DNA from: Nocardia sp. CY41
GTDB lineage: Bacteria; Actinomycetota; Actinomycetes; Mycobacteriales; Mycobacteriaceae
Assembly: GCF_009829325.1 (NCBI RefSeq)
Contig: NZ_VUOS01000033.1
Location: 18,772-82,771, forward strand
Length of the DNA stretch: 64,000 nt
Reading direction: 5' to 3'
How positions within the stretch are numbered: the stretch's first letter is position 1; the number at the start of each line of letters is the position of its first letter. Below, in pieces: positions 1 to 7,784 of this stretch. Position numbers and translations under genes: made by a program. Below the pieces are notes generated by a model, which ran no database searches, was not told where the DNA came from, and saw nothing but the letters and a program-made list of their open reading frames with translations.

Positions 1-78
1 GCGAGTCGGATCATCCTCGAGGATGAGGAAGAGGTGTCCGGGTGGGTGCGATCCCGTACGGGGCGGCCGGCGAACAGC

Positions 79-825
79 TCACGCGGTGTCCGGCGGGCGG
101 TCGTAGGCGTCGATCGCGGCCTTGGACGTCGATGAGTCCTGGAGCACCAGCTCCCACGGTCCGGAGTTGATCTCGAAACTCTTGCCGAACCCAACCCACT
201 TGCCGGCCATCCGCGCGCCGGTCAGCTCGATCAGCAGTTGGATCGCACCGTGGTAGTAGGCACCGCGGTAGTAGCCGTCTTGCGCGGTGTGCTCGCGCCA
301 CGTGCCCGTAGCCACATGCCCGTCCACCGTGAGGTCCATCTCCATGGACGACTGCGCGGAGTTCGGCAGGCTGCGCACCGTCAGCCGGTTGTCGTGCTGC
401 AAGACGACGACATGGTGCACGGCTGTGAACGTCGCATCCCGTCCGGACGAGTAGTACTCGTACCGCGAAAGCCAAATACCTGAGTAGTTGCCTGGTGTCC
501 TCGACCGCCGCGCGGCGGCGAACTGCTCGGGCGCGACTTCGCCGATAGCCGAGTCCACCACGGTTCCGTCCTCGCCGCCGGAGAGGCTGCGGCCCGCCAT
601 CACGGCACCGAAGCCGAGAGACTCGATAGGTAGTCGCATGACCTTCTCCAATGCTCGCGCGTGCGAGGGCCGCGGGTTGGTGGTGAGGCCGGATTCCCAG
701 CGCTGCACAAGACGTTTCGTGGCGCTGGCGCATCCCGCTTCCCGGAGTGCCCGTGCTAGATCGTCCTGGCTCATCAGACGCGCGTTCCTGGCCGCGCGGA
801 GAGCCGTGTTAGGTGCCGAAGCCAT
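79..825 (-). CDS. XRE-family transcriptional regulator with C-terminal sensor-like domain
   Basis: A 248-residue regulator. Residues about 5-65 form a Cro/C1-type helix-turn-helix (ARNARLMSQDDLARALREAG followed by a recognition helix with RWESG). Residues about 110-240 are rich in alternating hydrophobic, Trp and Tyr positions (YSGIWLSRYEYYSSG, GTWREH, GKWVGFGKSFEI), which suggests a small beta-barrel or lipocalin-like ligand domain; that is inference. The ATG start leaves a 185-bp divergent region before two small coupled genes on the other strand, which it may control. The ligand and targets are unknown. Confidence 0.85.
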   Translation of the reverse strand: MASAPNTALRAARNARLMSQDDLARALREAGCASATKRLVQRWESGLTTNPRPSHARALEKVMRLPIESLGFGAVMAGRSLSGGEDGTVVDSAIGEVAPEQFAAARRSRTPGNYSGIWLSRYEYYSSGRDATFTAVHHVVVLQHDNRLTVRSLPNSAQSSMEMDLTVDGHVATGTWREHTAQDGYYRGAYYHGAIQLLIELTGARMAGKWVGFGKSFEINSGPWELVLQDSSTSKAAIDAYDRPPDTA

Positions 826-1010
826 GTCGCCACGCTAGTCCTTTGACGCCTATATGTCGCCTTGGATAGAGACGGATTGACGCCGCTTCCGTCATCGCGG
901 GGACATGGCCGGTCGACCGAGTCTGAAGGTGGCCCCGACGTCGGGTAGACGCCGAATCCTCGGCGTCGGGTGCCTGCCAACCGCACCACAACGCGCGAAG
1001 GAGTACAGCA

Positions 1011-1178
1011 ATGCCCACCGACCTCGCAGTGACTTTGATCATCATGGCCGCTGTCGGCGGCCTCCTGATCCTGCTGTTCTGGGTGTTGCCGTGGCTACTC
1101 GAGCGGGGTGGCGATCCGGACGAGCGAGTTCCCTTCCGCGACGTGATGGACCGCATCGAACGCGAGGAACAGCGATGA
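1011..1178 (+). CDS. small single-pass membrane protein (55 aa)
   Basis: A 55-residue ORF beginning with ATG 7 nt after a strong ribosome site (GAAGGAG). Residues about 5-30 form one hydrophobic helix (LAVTLIIMAAVGGLLILLFW), followed by an acidic cytoplasmic tail ending in REEQR. Its stop overlaps the start of the next ORF as ATGA, a sign of translational coupling. It lies divergently from the XRE regulator. No family is recognised. The ribosome site, coupling and membrane helix make it more credible than a random ORF. Confidence 0.65.
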   Translation: MPTDLAVTLIIMAAVGGLLILLFWVLPWLLERGGDPDERVPFRDVMDRIEREEQR

Positions 1179-1366
1179 CGCTGCGGGGCAGTTGGATCCA
1201 GGACTACTGCGAGGACAGCAACTGGCCCGCGGATGAGAAGCACGCACAAGGCTTGCTGAAACTCCATGCCACCTGTACGCCACCGTGTCCGCGCAAGCTG
1301 TCCGCCGAGCGGTGGCTCCGGGGGCGCGGCATAGACGGACCGGATAGTACGACCAGCCAGGCGTAA
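1175..1366 (+). CDS. hypothetical small protein (63 aa), coupled to the upstream membrane peptide
   Basis: A 63-residue ORF whose ATG lies inside the preceding stop codon (ATGA overlap). It has three cysteines, two of them in a CTPPC cluster, and an Arg-rich C-terminal half (SAERWLRGRG). Cysteine clusters of this kind can bind metal, but nothing more is seen. No family is recognised. It likely forms a two-gene unit with the 55-residue membrane protein, divergent from the XRE gene. Confidence 0.55.
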   Translation: MTLRGSWIQDYCEDSNWPADEKHAQGLLKLHATCTPPCPRKLSAERWLRGRGIDGPDSTTSQA

Positions 1367-1455
1367 AACGGGACAGCTATTCTTCGACTCAGCCGGCCCC
1401 CGCGAGATGAGGTCGGAGTTCGAGCCGCGGGGTCAGCGCAAGGTCCGCCGTAGTC

Positions 1456-2145
1456 TCAGCGGCCCAGCAGTTCGGCGACGTGCAGTAGCGGTGCGGCGTA
1501 ACCGGGGATCGCGCTCGGATCGCGCAGCGCCGACGATGTTTTGACGAAAGTGAGCAGTTCGGCCCCGGCCAGGCTCCAAGGCGGAACCGTTCTGGCGATG
1601 TGCGCGTCGATCAACGGCGGACCCACCAGTGCCTTCGCGTAGCTCGGATCCGCTGTGACGATCCGGTATTGCGAGTCGAACAGCACATTGCCGGTCGCCG
1701 TCGGCTTGTCGCCGAACATCGCTCGGCCGAGCTGTGACAGCAGGCCCCGAGGGAGCACCTCGATCGGCGGATACATCCGATCGAGCAGGACCACCACGAC
1801 GATGAAGTGATGTGTGGTGGTGGTCGTGCTGGTCGTGCCCGTCGCCGAGGTACTGCTGGACGACGTCGTCTGGTACGAGTACTCCGCCACGGTCACGCAG
1901 CGGCCGCCGAGCTGCCGGCTCATGGTCACGCCGAGTCCGCGCGAGTTGCGGCCTGGTAGGCGTGCGGTCCACTGGGCGCGGCCGGACTCGGCGAACGTCC
2001 AACCGTGGGCCGCCGCCCACTGCCCCAGCATCGCCTTGCGGGCCCGTTCGGCGCGGACGGCCAGCGGAATCGCGACGGCGAGCAGCACAACGAAGGACAC
2101 GAGAACCGTCACGATCAGCACGCCCATGGCCTGTCCCGCTTCCAC
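1456..2145 (-). CDS. membrane-anchored protein of unknown function
   Basis: A 229-residue protein with one N-terminal transmembrane helix (about residues 7-30, MGVLIVTVLVSFVVLLAVAI), then a soluble domain with a WAAAHGWTF motif. This layout is typical of actinobacterial proteins that read W-A-x-x-x-G-W after a short helix. Residues about 95-113 are a Ser/Thr-only run (TTSSSSTSATGTTSTTTTT) followed by HHFIVVVV. A second possible start is the ATG seven codons downstream, immediately before the helix. Function unknown; it stands alone between the small genes and a MerR gene. Confidence 0.75.
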   Translation of the reverse strand: MEAGQAMGVLIVTVLVSFVVLLAVAIPLAVRAERARKAMLGQWAAAHGWTFAESGRAQWTARLPGRNSRGLGVTMSRQLGGRCVTVAEYSYQTTSSSSTSATGTTSTTTTTHHFIVVVVLLDRMYPPIEVLPRGLLSQLGRAMFGDKPTATGNVLFDSQYRIVTADPSYAKALVGPPLIDAHIARTVPPWSLAGAELLTFVKTSSALRDPSAIPGYAAPLLHVAELLGR

Positions 2146-2290
2146 TTCCGATTCCTCCAGCGCAGACGCTGTCTACCGGTCGGCGACCCTTTCAGGAGTG
2201 TGGGCTCGCGACCTTCCCGGAGGCTTGGACAATCCTTGTGATGCGGCTTCGAAAGCCTCTGTACAGGATCGCGCCGGGATCCCAGGGCGT

Positions 2291-3004
2291 TTACACCGCG
2301 AGCGCGAGCACGGCGGCGAGCGCGGCGGCCGCGTCCAGCAGGGCGTGGGAGCGAGCGGTGATGCTCGCGTCCCGGGCCGCCAGTGCCGCCTCGACGTCAT
2401 CGGATCGGTGGCCGCGCGGCAGGTCGGGCATCAACGCCTTCAGCGTGTCGACGCGGTATCCGGCCCTGCGGAGCTGATGGACGATCCGGGCGTCGCGGAC
2501 CTGGGCGGGCGAGTACCGCCGCGTGCCCTGTGCGGTCGCGCGATCCGGGACGACGAGTCCTTCCGCGTCCCAATGCCGCAGTGTCGACGGGCGCACGCCC
2601 AGCGCGGCGGCGAGTTCGGCGACGCTCATCGCATCCGACGGCCGTACGTCGGCGATCGGCTCTGCGGAGATCACCTCCGCCGCCCGCTTGGCGAGTGCCA
2701 AATCGGCGCGCTCCCGGTCCAGCCCGGCGTGTGCCGCATCGAGCAGGGCGAGCACCTGGGAAAACGGTCCCTCGTGGACGGCGCGAACGATGCGCTTGGC
2801 CTCGACGGGGCCGACGCCCGCCGCCAGCGCTCGGTAGGCGAGCGCGGAACGCACGTGCACCTCGCCGTATCGGCGATAGCCCGTCGGGGAGCGGAGCGCT
2901 GTCGGCAGAACGCCGTCGCTTTCGAGGTTGCGAATTTGCTGCACGGAGTACCCCGCCCGCCGCGCCACGTCGGCCGTGCGCAGTGTGGAGTTGCGAGTTG
3001 GCAC
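2291..3004 (-). CDS. MerR-family regulator with two MerR-type DNA-binding domains
   Basis: A 237-residue regulator holding two MerR helix-turn-helix modules. The first is at about residues 8-75 (TADVARRAGYSVQQIRNLES, GYRRYGE) and the second at about 125-193 (SVAELAAALGVRPSTLRHWD, TRRYSPAQVRDARIVHQL). MerR proteins normally carry one such module and dimerise, so this one may be a pseudo-dimer. No clear C-terminal effector domain with cysteines is seen, so metal sensing is unlikely. It is divergent from the DUF6194 gene, with 62 bp between the starts, and that gene is a possible target. Confidence 0.85.
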   Translation of the reverse strand: MPTRNSTLRTADVARRAGYSVQQIRNLESDGVLPTALRSPTGYRRYGEVHVRSALAYRALAAGVGPVEAKRIVRAVHEGPFSQVLALLDAAHAGLDRERADLALAKRAAEVISAEPIADVRPSDAMSVAELAAALGVRPSTLRHWDAEGLVVPDRATAQGTRRYSPAQVRDARIVHQLRRAGYRVDTLKALMPDLPRGHRSDDVEAALAARDASITARSHALLDAAAALAAVLALAV

Positions 3005-3066
3005 CCTGATTCACCTGTATATCCGGCTCGAAGTCTCCACGAGCACCTTAATGAAACGCTGGAATC

Positions 3067-3534
3067 ATGACCATCGACGAGATCATCGACTTCGTCTCGG
3101 CCCTCGACGGAGTCCTGACGCTGCGCCCCGGCCCAGGTGACGGCTCGCCCGAAATCAGCTGGGGCGACACGTTCTTCTACTACTCACCGGACGGCGTCGT
3201 GCCGACGACGACCCAGCCTTTCGCGACGATCGTGACGAAGAATTACCCCGGCGACGAAAGTTCCCGCCTGGACCGGCCCGACACGTTCCGCGTCAACATC
3301 GCCGCCGGAAAAGAAGCCTTCACCCACTGGACCGGCCACACCCCTCGCGAATCATCCCCGCCCGATGATCCGAGCGCGGCGGACACGGTGATGCCCCACC
3401 CGATCTACGCATCCGCAGGATGGCTAGCGGTCGTCAACCCCGGCCCCCGAACCGCCGAACCCACCCGCGCCCTCCTCCGCACCGCCTACGAACTCGCCCG
3501 CGCCCGCCGCGAACGCCGCCCAGCTCGCCCATAG
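3067..3534 (+). CDS. DUF6194 family protein
   Basis: A 155-residue soluble protein. The start MTIDEIIDFVSALDGV and the motif ISWGDTFFYY followed by PFATIVTKNYPGDE match the DUF6194 family as I remember it, small actinobacterial proteins of unknown biochemistry. The fold may resemble MmcQ/YjbR-type DNA-binding or toxin-related domains, but that is not established here. It is divergent from the double-MerR regulator. A long inverted repeat starts nine bases after the stop codon. Confidence 0.75.
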   Translation: MTIDEIIDFVSALDGVLTLRPGPGDGSPEISWGDTFFYYSPDGVVPTTTQPFATIVTKNYPGDESSRLDRPDTFRVNIAAGKEAFTHWTGHTPRESSPPDDPSAADTVMPHPIYASAGWLAVVNPGPRTAEPTRALLRTAYELARARRERRPARP

Positions 3535-3542
3535 CGGACCGC

Positions 3543-3596
3543 GAGTGGCACATGGTTACGGCGAAACGCGGGAAGCTCCTCGACCATGTGCCACTC
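3543..3596. repeat. intergenic palindrome, copy 1 (14-bp perfect arms)
   Basis: Arms GAGTGGCACATGGT (3543-3556) and ACCATGTGCCACTC (3583-3596) are perfectly complementary around a 26-base loop. A related palindrome with arms reading CACGAGCGGCACACC / GGTGTGCCACTCGTG lies at 17921-17982. Both sit just after the stop codon of a plus-strand gene. This is either a dispersed REP-like repeat family or a strong terminator; there is no T-tract. Confidence 0.75.
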
Positions 3597-3682
3597 ACGG
3601 AAACGGCTTCCGCACTGTTGACATGGAGCGCGCTCCAGCACCTAGCGTCGGGGCCGACGAATTCGAGTGCAGGAGGTAAAGC

Positions 3683-4669
3683 ATGACCGACATCCCCACC
3701 CGGCAGCTCGGTGAACTGGCGGTTTCCGCGCAGGGCCTGGGGTGCATGGGTATGAGTCACGGATACGGCGCGGCGGACGACGAACAGTCGATCGCGACGC
3801 TGCACCACGCTCTCGACCTCGGGGTCACCTTGCTGGACACAGCCGACTTCTACGGCGCCGGGCACAACGAGGAGTTGATCGGGCGCGCCATCGCGGGGCG
3901 GCGCGACGACGTGGTGCTGGCGACGAAGTTCGGCTTCGCCAACCGGCTGGGCGAACCGACCCGCATCCGCGGTGACGCCGCCTACGTGCGTGAGGCGTGC
4001 GAGGCTTCGCTGCGCAGGCTCGGAGTCGACCACATCGACCTCTACTACCTGCACCGGGTCGACCCGCAGGTGCCGATCGAGGAGACCGTCGGCGCGATGG
4101 CCGACCTGGTGCGGGCGGGCAAGGTCCGCCATCTCGGGCTTTCGGAGGCGAGCGCGGACACTCTCCGGCGCGCCCACGCGGTGCATCCGATCGCCGCGTT
4201 GCAGAGCGAGTGGTCGCTGTGGACCCGCGACCTGGAGGCGGAGATCCTCCCGGTCTGCCGCGCGCTCGGCATCGGCCTGGTGCCGTTCTCCCCGCTCGGG
4301 CGCGGATTCCTGACCGGCAAGTACAGCTCGGTCGAGGGTCTGGCGGACAACGACGTGCGGCGCAGCCAGCCGCGTTTCGCCGACGGCAACCTCGAACGCA
4401 ACCTCGCCATCGTCGCGAAGCTGAACGAGCTGGCCGCGGCCAAGGGCGTCACGGCGGGCCAGCTCGCGTTGGCCTGGGTGCAGCACCGCGGCGACGACGT
4501 GGTCCCGATCCCCGGCACTCGGCGGCAGCGCTACCTGGAGGAGAACCTCGCCGCGCTGACCATCGAGCTGTCCGCCGACGAACTCGCCGCCATCGAGGCC
4601 GCCGCTCCGCCCGATCAGGTCGCGGGCACCCGCTACGACGCGACGAACCTCACTTTCGTCAACGGCTGA
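3683..4669 (+). CDS. aldo/keto reductase
   Basis: A 328-residue NADPH-dependent oxidoreductase with the TIM-barrel AKR signature. The catalytic tetrad is visible: Asp and Tyr in LLDTADFYGAGHNEELIG, Lys in VLATKFGF, and His in YYLHRVD. The C-terminal PIPGTRRQRYLEENLAAL loop is the usual coenzyme-binding part. It is closest to the AKR subgroup often annotated as potassium-channel-like or plant-type aldo/keto reductase; the physiological substrate is unknown. A GGAGG-like site precedes ATG. Its last codons and stop are echoed twice downstream in a tandem repeat. Confidence 0.92.
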   Translation: MTDIPTRQLGELAVSAQGLGCMGMSHGYGAADDEQSIATLHHALDLGVTLLDTADFYGAGHNEELIGRAIAGRRDDVVLATKFGFANRLGEPTRIRGDAAYVREACEASLRRLGVDHIDLYYLHRVDPQVPIEETVGAMADLVRAGKVRHLGLSEASADTLRRAHAVHPIAALQSEWSLWTRDLEAEILPVCRALGIGLVPFSPLGRGFLTGKYSSVEGLADNDVRRSQPRFADGNLERNLAIVAKLNELAAAKGVTAGQLALAWVQHRGDDVVPIPGTRRQRYLEENLAALTIELSADELAAIEAAAPPDQVAGTRYDATNLTFVNG

Positions 4670-4880
4670 GCGCCCACCGCCCCGGACTCGCCCGCCGAGC
4701 GGTGGCCTCCCCGCGATGACGTGCGAGCCTCACGTTGTCAACGGCTGAGCCCGCACGGCCCACCGCCCCGGACTCGCCCGCCGAGCGGTGGCCTCCCCGC
4801 GATGACGTGCGAGTCTCATGTCGTCGACGGCCGAGTCCGGGGCGGCCCAGCACTCCATGCCCCGGACTCGCCCACCGTGA
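4648..4880. repeat. three imperfect tandem copies of the aldo/keto reductase 3' end
   Basis: The reductase ends CCTCACTTTCGTCAACGGCTGAG (4648-4670 region, stop included). Close copies of this end occur at 4728-4749 (CCTCACGTTGTCAACGGCTG) and about 4813-4835, each followed by CCCGGACTCGCCC. The flanking GGACTCGCCC markers begin at 4684, 4770 and 4864, giving periods of 86 and about 94 bases. Copies one and two share ACTCGCCCGCCGAGCGGTGG exactly. This looks like local duplication of a gene end. Confidence 0.8.
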
Positions 4881-4960
4881 GGTGTCGTCACACGCCTCGT
4901 GCCCGAACGGCTCGAGGATTCCGGCCGCCGTCACCGACTACCGGACGCGGGCTCGGCCCC

Positions 4961-5737
4961 TCACAGCGCCGGGGACGACGCCTGGGCCCAGAAACGTTTG
5001 GGGATGCGTCCGGCCAGCCGCGCCGCATGACCGGCGCGGACGGCGTCCGCCATCGCCGCGGCCATCAGCTCGGGGCGGCGCGCCCTGGTCACGGCCGTGG
5101 CCAGCAGCACCGCCGAGCAGCCGAGTTCCATGGCGAGAGCGGCGTCGCTGGCCGTCCCGATGCCCGCGTCCAGGATGACGGGGACGTTCGCGCCGGCGAC
5201 GATCATCTCGATGTTGTGCGGATTGCCGATACCCAGGCCGGTGCCGATGGGCGCACCCAGCGGCATCACCGCCACGCAACCGGCGTCCTCGAGACGACGG
5301 GCCAGCACCGGGTCGTCGTTGGTGTAAGGCAGCACGACGAACCCGTCATCGACGAGTTGTTCGGCAGCGGTGAGCAATTCGATCGGATCGGGCAGCAGAG
5401 TGCGCTCGTCCGCGACGACCTCGAGCTTCACCCAGTCGGTGTCCAGCGCCTCGCGCGCCAACTGGGCGGTGAGCACCGCTTCGGCCGCGGTGCGACAGCC
5501 CGCCGTGTTCGGCAGCGGCGCGATGTCCAGCCGTTTCAGCAAATCGAGCACGCCGGTGCCGCCCGCGGCGTCGACGCGCCGCATGGCCACCGTGGTCAGC
5601 TCGGTGCCGGAGGCGATCAGCGCCTCCTCCAGCACGGCCAGGTTCTCCGCGCCCCCGGTGCCCATGATCAGGCGGGAGCCGAACTCCCGGTCGGCGATGC
5701 GCAGCGGAGCGTCGGCCGGTCCGGATGCCTCAGCCAC
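4961..5737 (-). CDS. thiG: thiazole synthase ThiG
   Basis: A 258-residue TIM-barrel enzyme that condenses deoxyxylulose phosphate, dehydroglycine and ThiS-thiocarboxylate into the thiazole phosphate moiety of thiamine. Key features are the opening SRLIMGTGG, the Schiff-base lysine in DWVKLEVV (about K104), and the phosphate-binding PLGAPIGTGLGIGNP and ILDAGIGTASDAA segments. The GTG start overlaps the end of thiS by eight bases. It is the third gene of the thiO-thiS-thiG operon, matching Rv0415-Rv0417 of M. tuberculosis. Confidence 0.97.
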   Translation of the reverse strand: MAEASGPADAPLRIADREFGSRLIMGTGGAENLAVLEEALIASGTELTTVAMRRVDAAGGTGVLDLLKRLDIAPLPNTAGCRTAAEAVLTAQLAREALDTDWVKLEVVADERTLLPDPIELLTAAEQLVDDGFVVLPYTNDDPVLARRLEDAGCVAVMPLGAPIGTGLGIGNPHNIEMIVAGANVPVILDAGIGTASDAALAMELGCSAVLLATAVTRARRPELMAAAMADAVRAGHAARLAGRIPKRFWAQASSPAL

Positions 5738-5948
5738 CTTGAACCGCCGTCAGCACCTCGATCTCCCAGCCGCGCCCGACCGGTTCGTCCCAGCGCGATT
5801 TGGGGAACACCGCGCCGTCCACCGCGAGCGCGACGCCCCGGCACGGCAGCCCGAGGCGTTCCAACAGCTCGCGCACGGTCAGCGGCTCGGCGAACTCGTG
5901 CTCGTCGCCGTTCACCGTGACACCGACGGGGACGGATGACAGCGTCAT
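5730..5948 (-). CDS. thiS: sulfur carrier protein ThiS
   Basis: A 72-residue ubiquitin-like protein ending in the obligatory Gly-Gly (AVQGG). The C-terminus is thiocarboxylated and delivers sulfur to ThiG. The core VNGDEHEFAEPLTVRELLE and VALAVDGAVFPKSRWDE segments are typical. Its start codon overlaps the thiO stop as ATGA, and its own stop overlaps thiG, so the three genes are translationally coupled. Confidence 0.96.
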   Translation of the reverse strand: MTLSSVPVGVTVNGDEHEFAEPLTVRELLERLGLPCRGVALAVDGAVFPKSRWDEPVGRGWEIEVLTAVQGG

Positions 5949-7018
5949 CTGATTCCTCCTACAGTCGTCGAAAACCGTTGCGGATCGGCGGCTTCCGCTT
6001 CGGACAGCACTGCCCCGCCGAGCAGGCCGAGCACCGCGTCCACGGTGAGCGGCACGGTCAGCATGCCGTTGCGGCCGTGCCCGGTGGCCGCGACGATCCT
6101 GTCGGTGAGCCGGCCGATCAGCGGCAGGTTGTCCGGGCTGCCCGGCCGCGAACCCGCGCTCGCCTCGGCGAGCTCGTATTCGCCTATGCCAGGGAACACC
6201 GCCTCCGCGTCGGCGATCAGGTCGCGGACGCCCGCGACCGTGACCGCGGTGTCGAAACCCGCCTCGTACTGCGTGGCGCCCACAACGATCCCGTCGGCGC
6301 GCGGCACCAGGTAGACCGCTCTCCCGTGCACCCGGGCCCGGATGACCCGGCGCGGCGCGGGGGCGACACCTGGGCGGTGCCGCAGGCGCAGGATCTCGCC
6401 CTTCACCGGGCGGACCGGCAGTTCCGGCCACAACGTGGCCGAGGCGGCCCCCGCGGCGAGAACGATCTGGTCGTGCGGAAGTTCCGTCAGCGAGTCCACG
6501 GATTCGGCGCGCACCACGACGCCTGCCGCCTCGGCGGCCTGCCGCAGCGCGGCGACCAGTTTGCGATTGTCGATCGCCGGTTCGGCGGACGCCAGCAGCG
6601 CGGCGCGCACCGTCCTGGCCAGGTTCGGTTCCTTCTCGCGCACCGCGGCGCGGTCCAGCAGGTGCAGCTCGTGCCCGCGGCCGCCGACCCAATCGGCCAC
6701 GGTGCGCAGGTCGGCCGCGTCGGCCGCGTCCAGCGCGACGGTCATGGTCTCGTCGGCGACGAAGACCGAGACACCGGTCGCGGCCGTCACCCGGGCGGCG
6801 AAGTCCGGCCAGCGGGCCAGCGACGCCGCGCCGAACTCGAGCACCCGGTCCTCGCCGGGCCAGCCCTCCGACAGCGGCGCGAGCATGCCCCCGGCCACCC
6901 ACGACGCGCCCGAAGCCACAGCGGGATCCAGGAGCGTGACCGACCAACCGGTCTCGGCGGCGCGCCAGGCCACGGCCAGTCCGATGGCCCCGCCACCGAC
7001 GACGGCCAGAGTCCGCAT
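5945..7018 (-). CDS. thiO: glycine oxidase ThiO
   Basis: A 357-residue FAD-dependent oxidase that converts glycine to dehydroglycine for thiazole synthesis. The N-terminal dinucleotide motif VVGGGAIGLAVAWRAAE, the GASWVAGGMLAP segment, and the C-terminal GRNGMLTVPLT FAD-contact motif are all present. The ATG at 7018 was chosen because it sits directly before the FAD motif. It is the first gene of the thiO-thiS-thiG operon and is divergent from thiE, with a 58-bp gap. Confidence 0.95.
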   Translation of the reverse strand: MRTLAVVGGGAIGLAVAWRAAETGWSVTLLDPAVASGASWVAGGMLAPLSEGWPGEDRVLEFGAASLARWPDFAARVTAATGVSVFVADETMTVALDAADAADLRTVADWVGGRGHELHLLDRAAVREKEPNLARTVRAALLASAEPAIDNRKLVAALRQAAEAAGVVVRAESVDSLTELPHDQIVLAAGAASATLWPELPVRPVKGEILRLRHRPGVAPAPRRVIRARVHGRAVYLVPRADGIVVGATQYEAGFDTAVTVAGVRDLIADAEAVFPGIGEYELAEASAGSRPGSPDNLPLIGRLTDRIVAATGHGRNGMLTVPLTVDAVLGLLGGAVLSEAEAADPQRFSTTVGGIR

Positions 7019-7063
7019 CCCGATCCACCTGCCTCCTGTTTCGCATCCCCACGGTAGCGCGGC

Positions 7064-7079
7064 TACGGTCGAAGGCGTG
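7064..7079 (+). promoter_or_regulatory. leaderless promoter -10 box of thiE
   Basis: TACGGT (7064-7069) lies exactly seven bases before the GTG start of thiE and fits the TANNNT consensus. This spacing is what actinobacterial leaderless transcripts show, so transcription probably begins at the start codon. There is no room for a TPP riboswitch in the 58-bp divergent gap with thiO. Confidence 0.55.
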
Positions 7080-7775
7080 CAACCCTCCCACCCGAATCGA
7101 CCCGCCTCGCCGCGGGAACGTCTGGCGAACGCGCGGCTGTATCTGTGCACCGACGCCCGCCGGGAGAAGGGCGATCTGGCCAAGTTCGCCGAGGCCGCGT
7201 TCGCAGGCGGAGTCGACATCATCCAGCTCAGAGACAAAGGGTCACCGGGCGAGGCCAAGTTCGGCCCGCTGGAGGCCAGGGCCGAACTCGGCGCGCTCGC
7301 CGAACTCAAGGCCGCCGCGCGCAGGCACGGCGGGCTGGTCGCGGTCAACGACCGCGCCGACATCGCGCTGGCCGCGACCGCCGACGTGCTGCACCTCGGA
7401 CAAGGCGATCTGCCGCCCTGGTACGCGCGCCGGATCCTCGGGCCCGACGTGGTGATCGGACGATCCACGCACAACCGCGCCCAAGCCGGGCTCGCCGCGA
7501 TCGACGAGCACATCGATTACTTCTGCACCGGCCCCATCTGGGCGACTCCCACCAAACCCGGCAGGCAGGCGGCGGGCCCCGAATTGATCCGCTCCACCGC
7601 GGAAGCCCATCCCACCCGGCCGTGGTTCGCGATCGGCGGGATCGACGCGGGCAACCTCGGGCAAGTGCTGGAAGCCGGGGCGACGCGGGTCGTCGTGGTG
7701 CGCGCGATCACCGAGGCGCGCGATCCGGAAGCCGCGGCGCGGCAGCTGAAAACGGCGCTGCTCGCGCACGCGTGA
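7077..7775 (+). CDS. thiE: thiamine-phosphate synthase ThiE
   Basis: A 232-residue TIM-barrel enzyme joining hydroxymethylpyrimidine diphosphate and thiazole phosphate into thiamine phosphate. Family motifs include IIQLRDKG near the N-terminus, VNDRADIALA, VLHLGQGDLP, GRSTHN, YFCTGPIWATPTKPG and FAIGGIDAGN. The GTG start is supported by a -10 box seven bases upstream and by protein length, slightly above the usual 210-220. It is transcribed divergently from thiO-thiS-thiG, as in M. tuberculosis (Rv0414c). Confidence 0.96.
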   Translation: MQPSHPNRPASPRERLANARLYLCTDARREKGDLAKFAEAAFAGGVDIIQLRDKGSPGEAKFGPLEARAELGALAELKAAARRHGGLVAVNDRADIALAATADVLHLGQGDLPPWYARRILGPDVVIGRSTHNRAQAGLAAIDEHIDYFCTGPIWATPTKPGRQAAGPELIRSTAEAHPTRPWFAIGGIDAGNLGQVLEAGATRVVVVRAITEARDPEAAARQLKTALLAHA

Positions 7776-7784
7776 GCGCCGTGG

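Noticed and set aside
1..78. Possible end of a gene at the left edge
   Set aside because: Too short to judge; no frame shows recognisable sequence.
7019..7076. Possible TPP riboswitch upstream of thiO or thiE
   Set aside because: The gap is too short and no TPP core motif is present.
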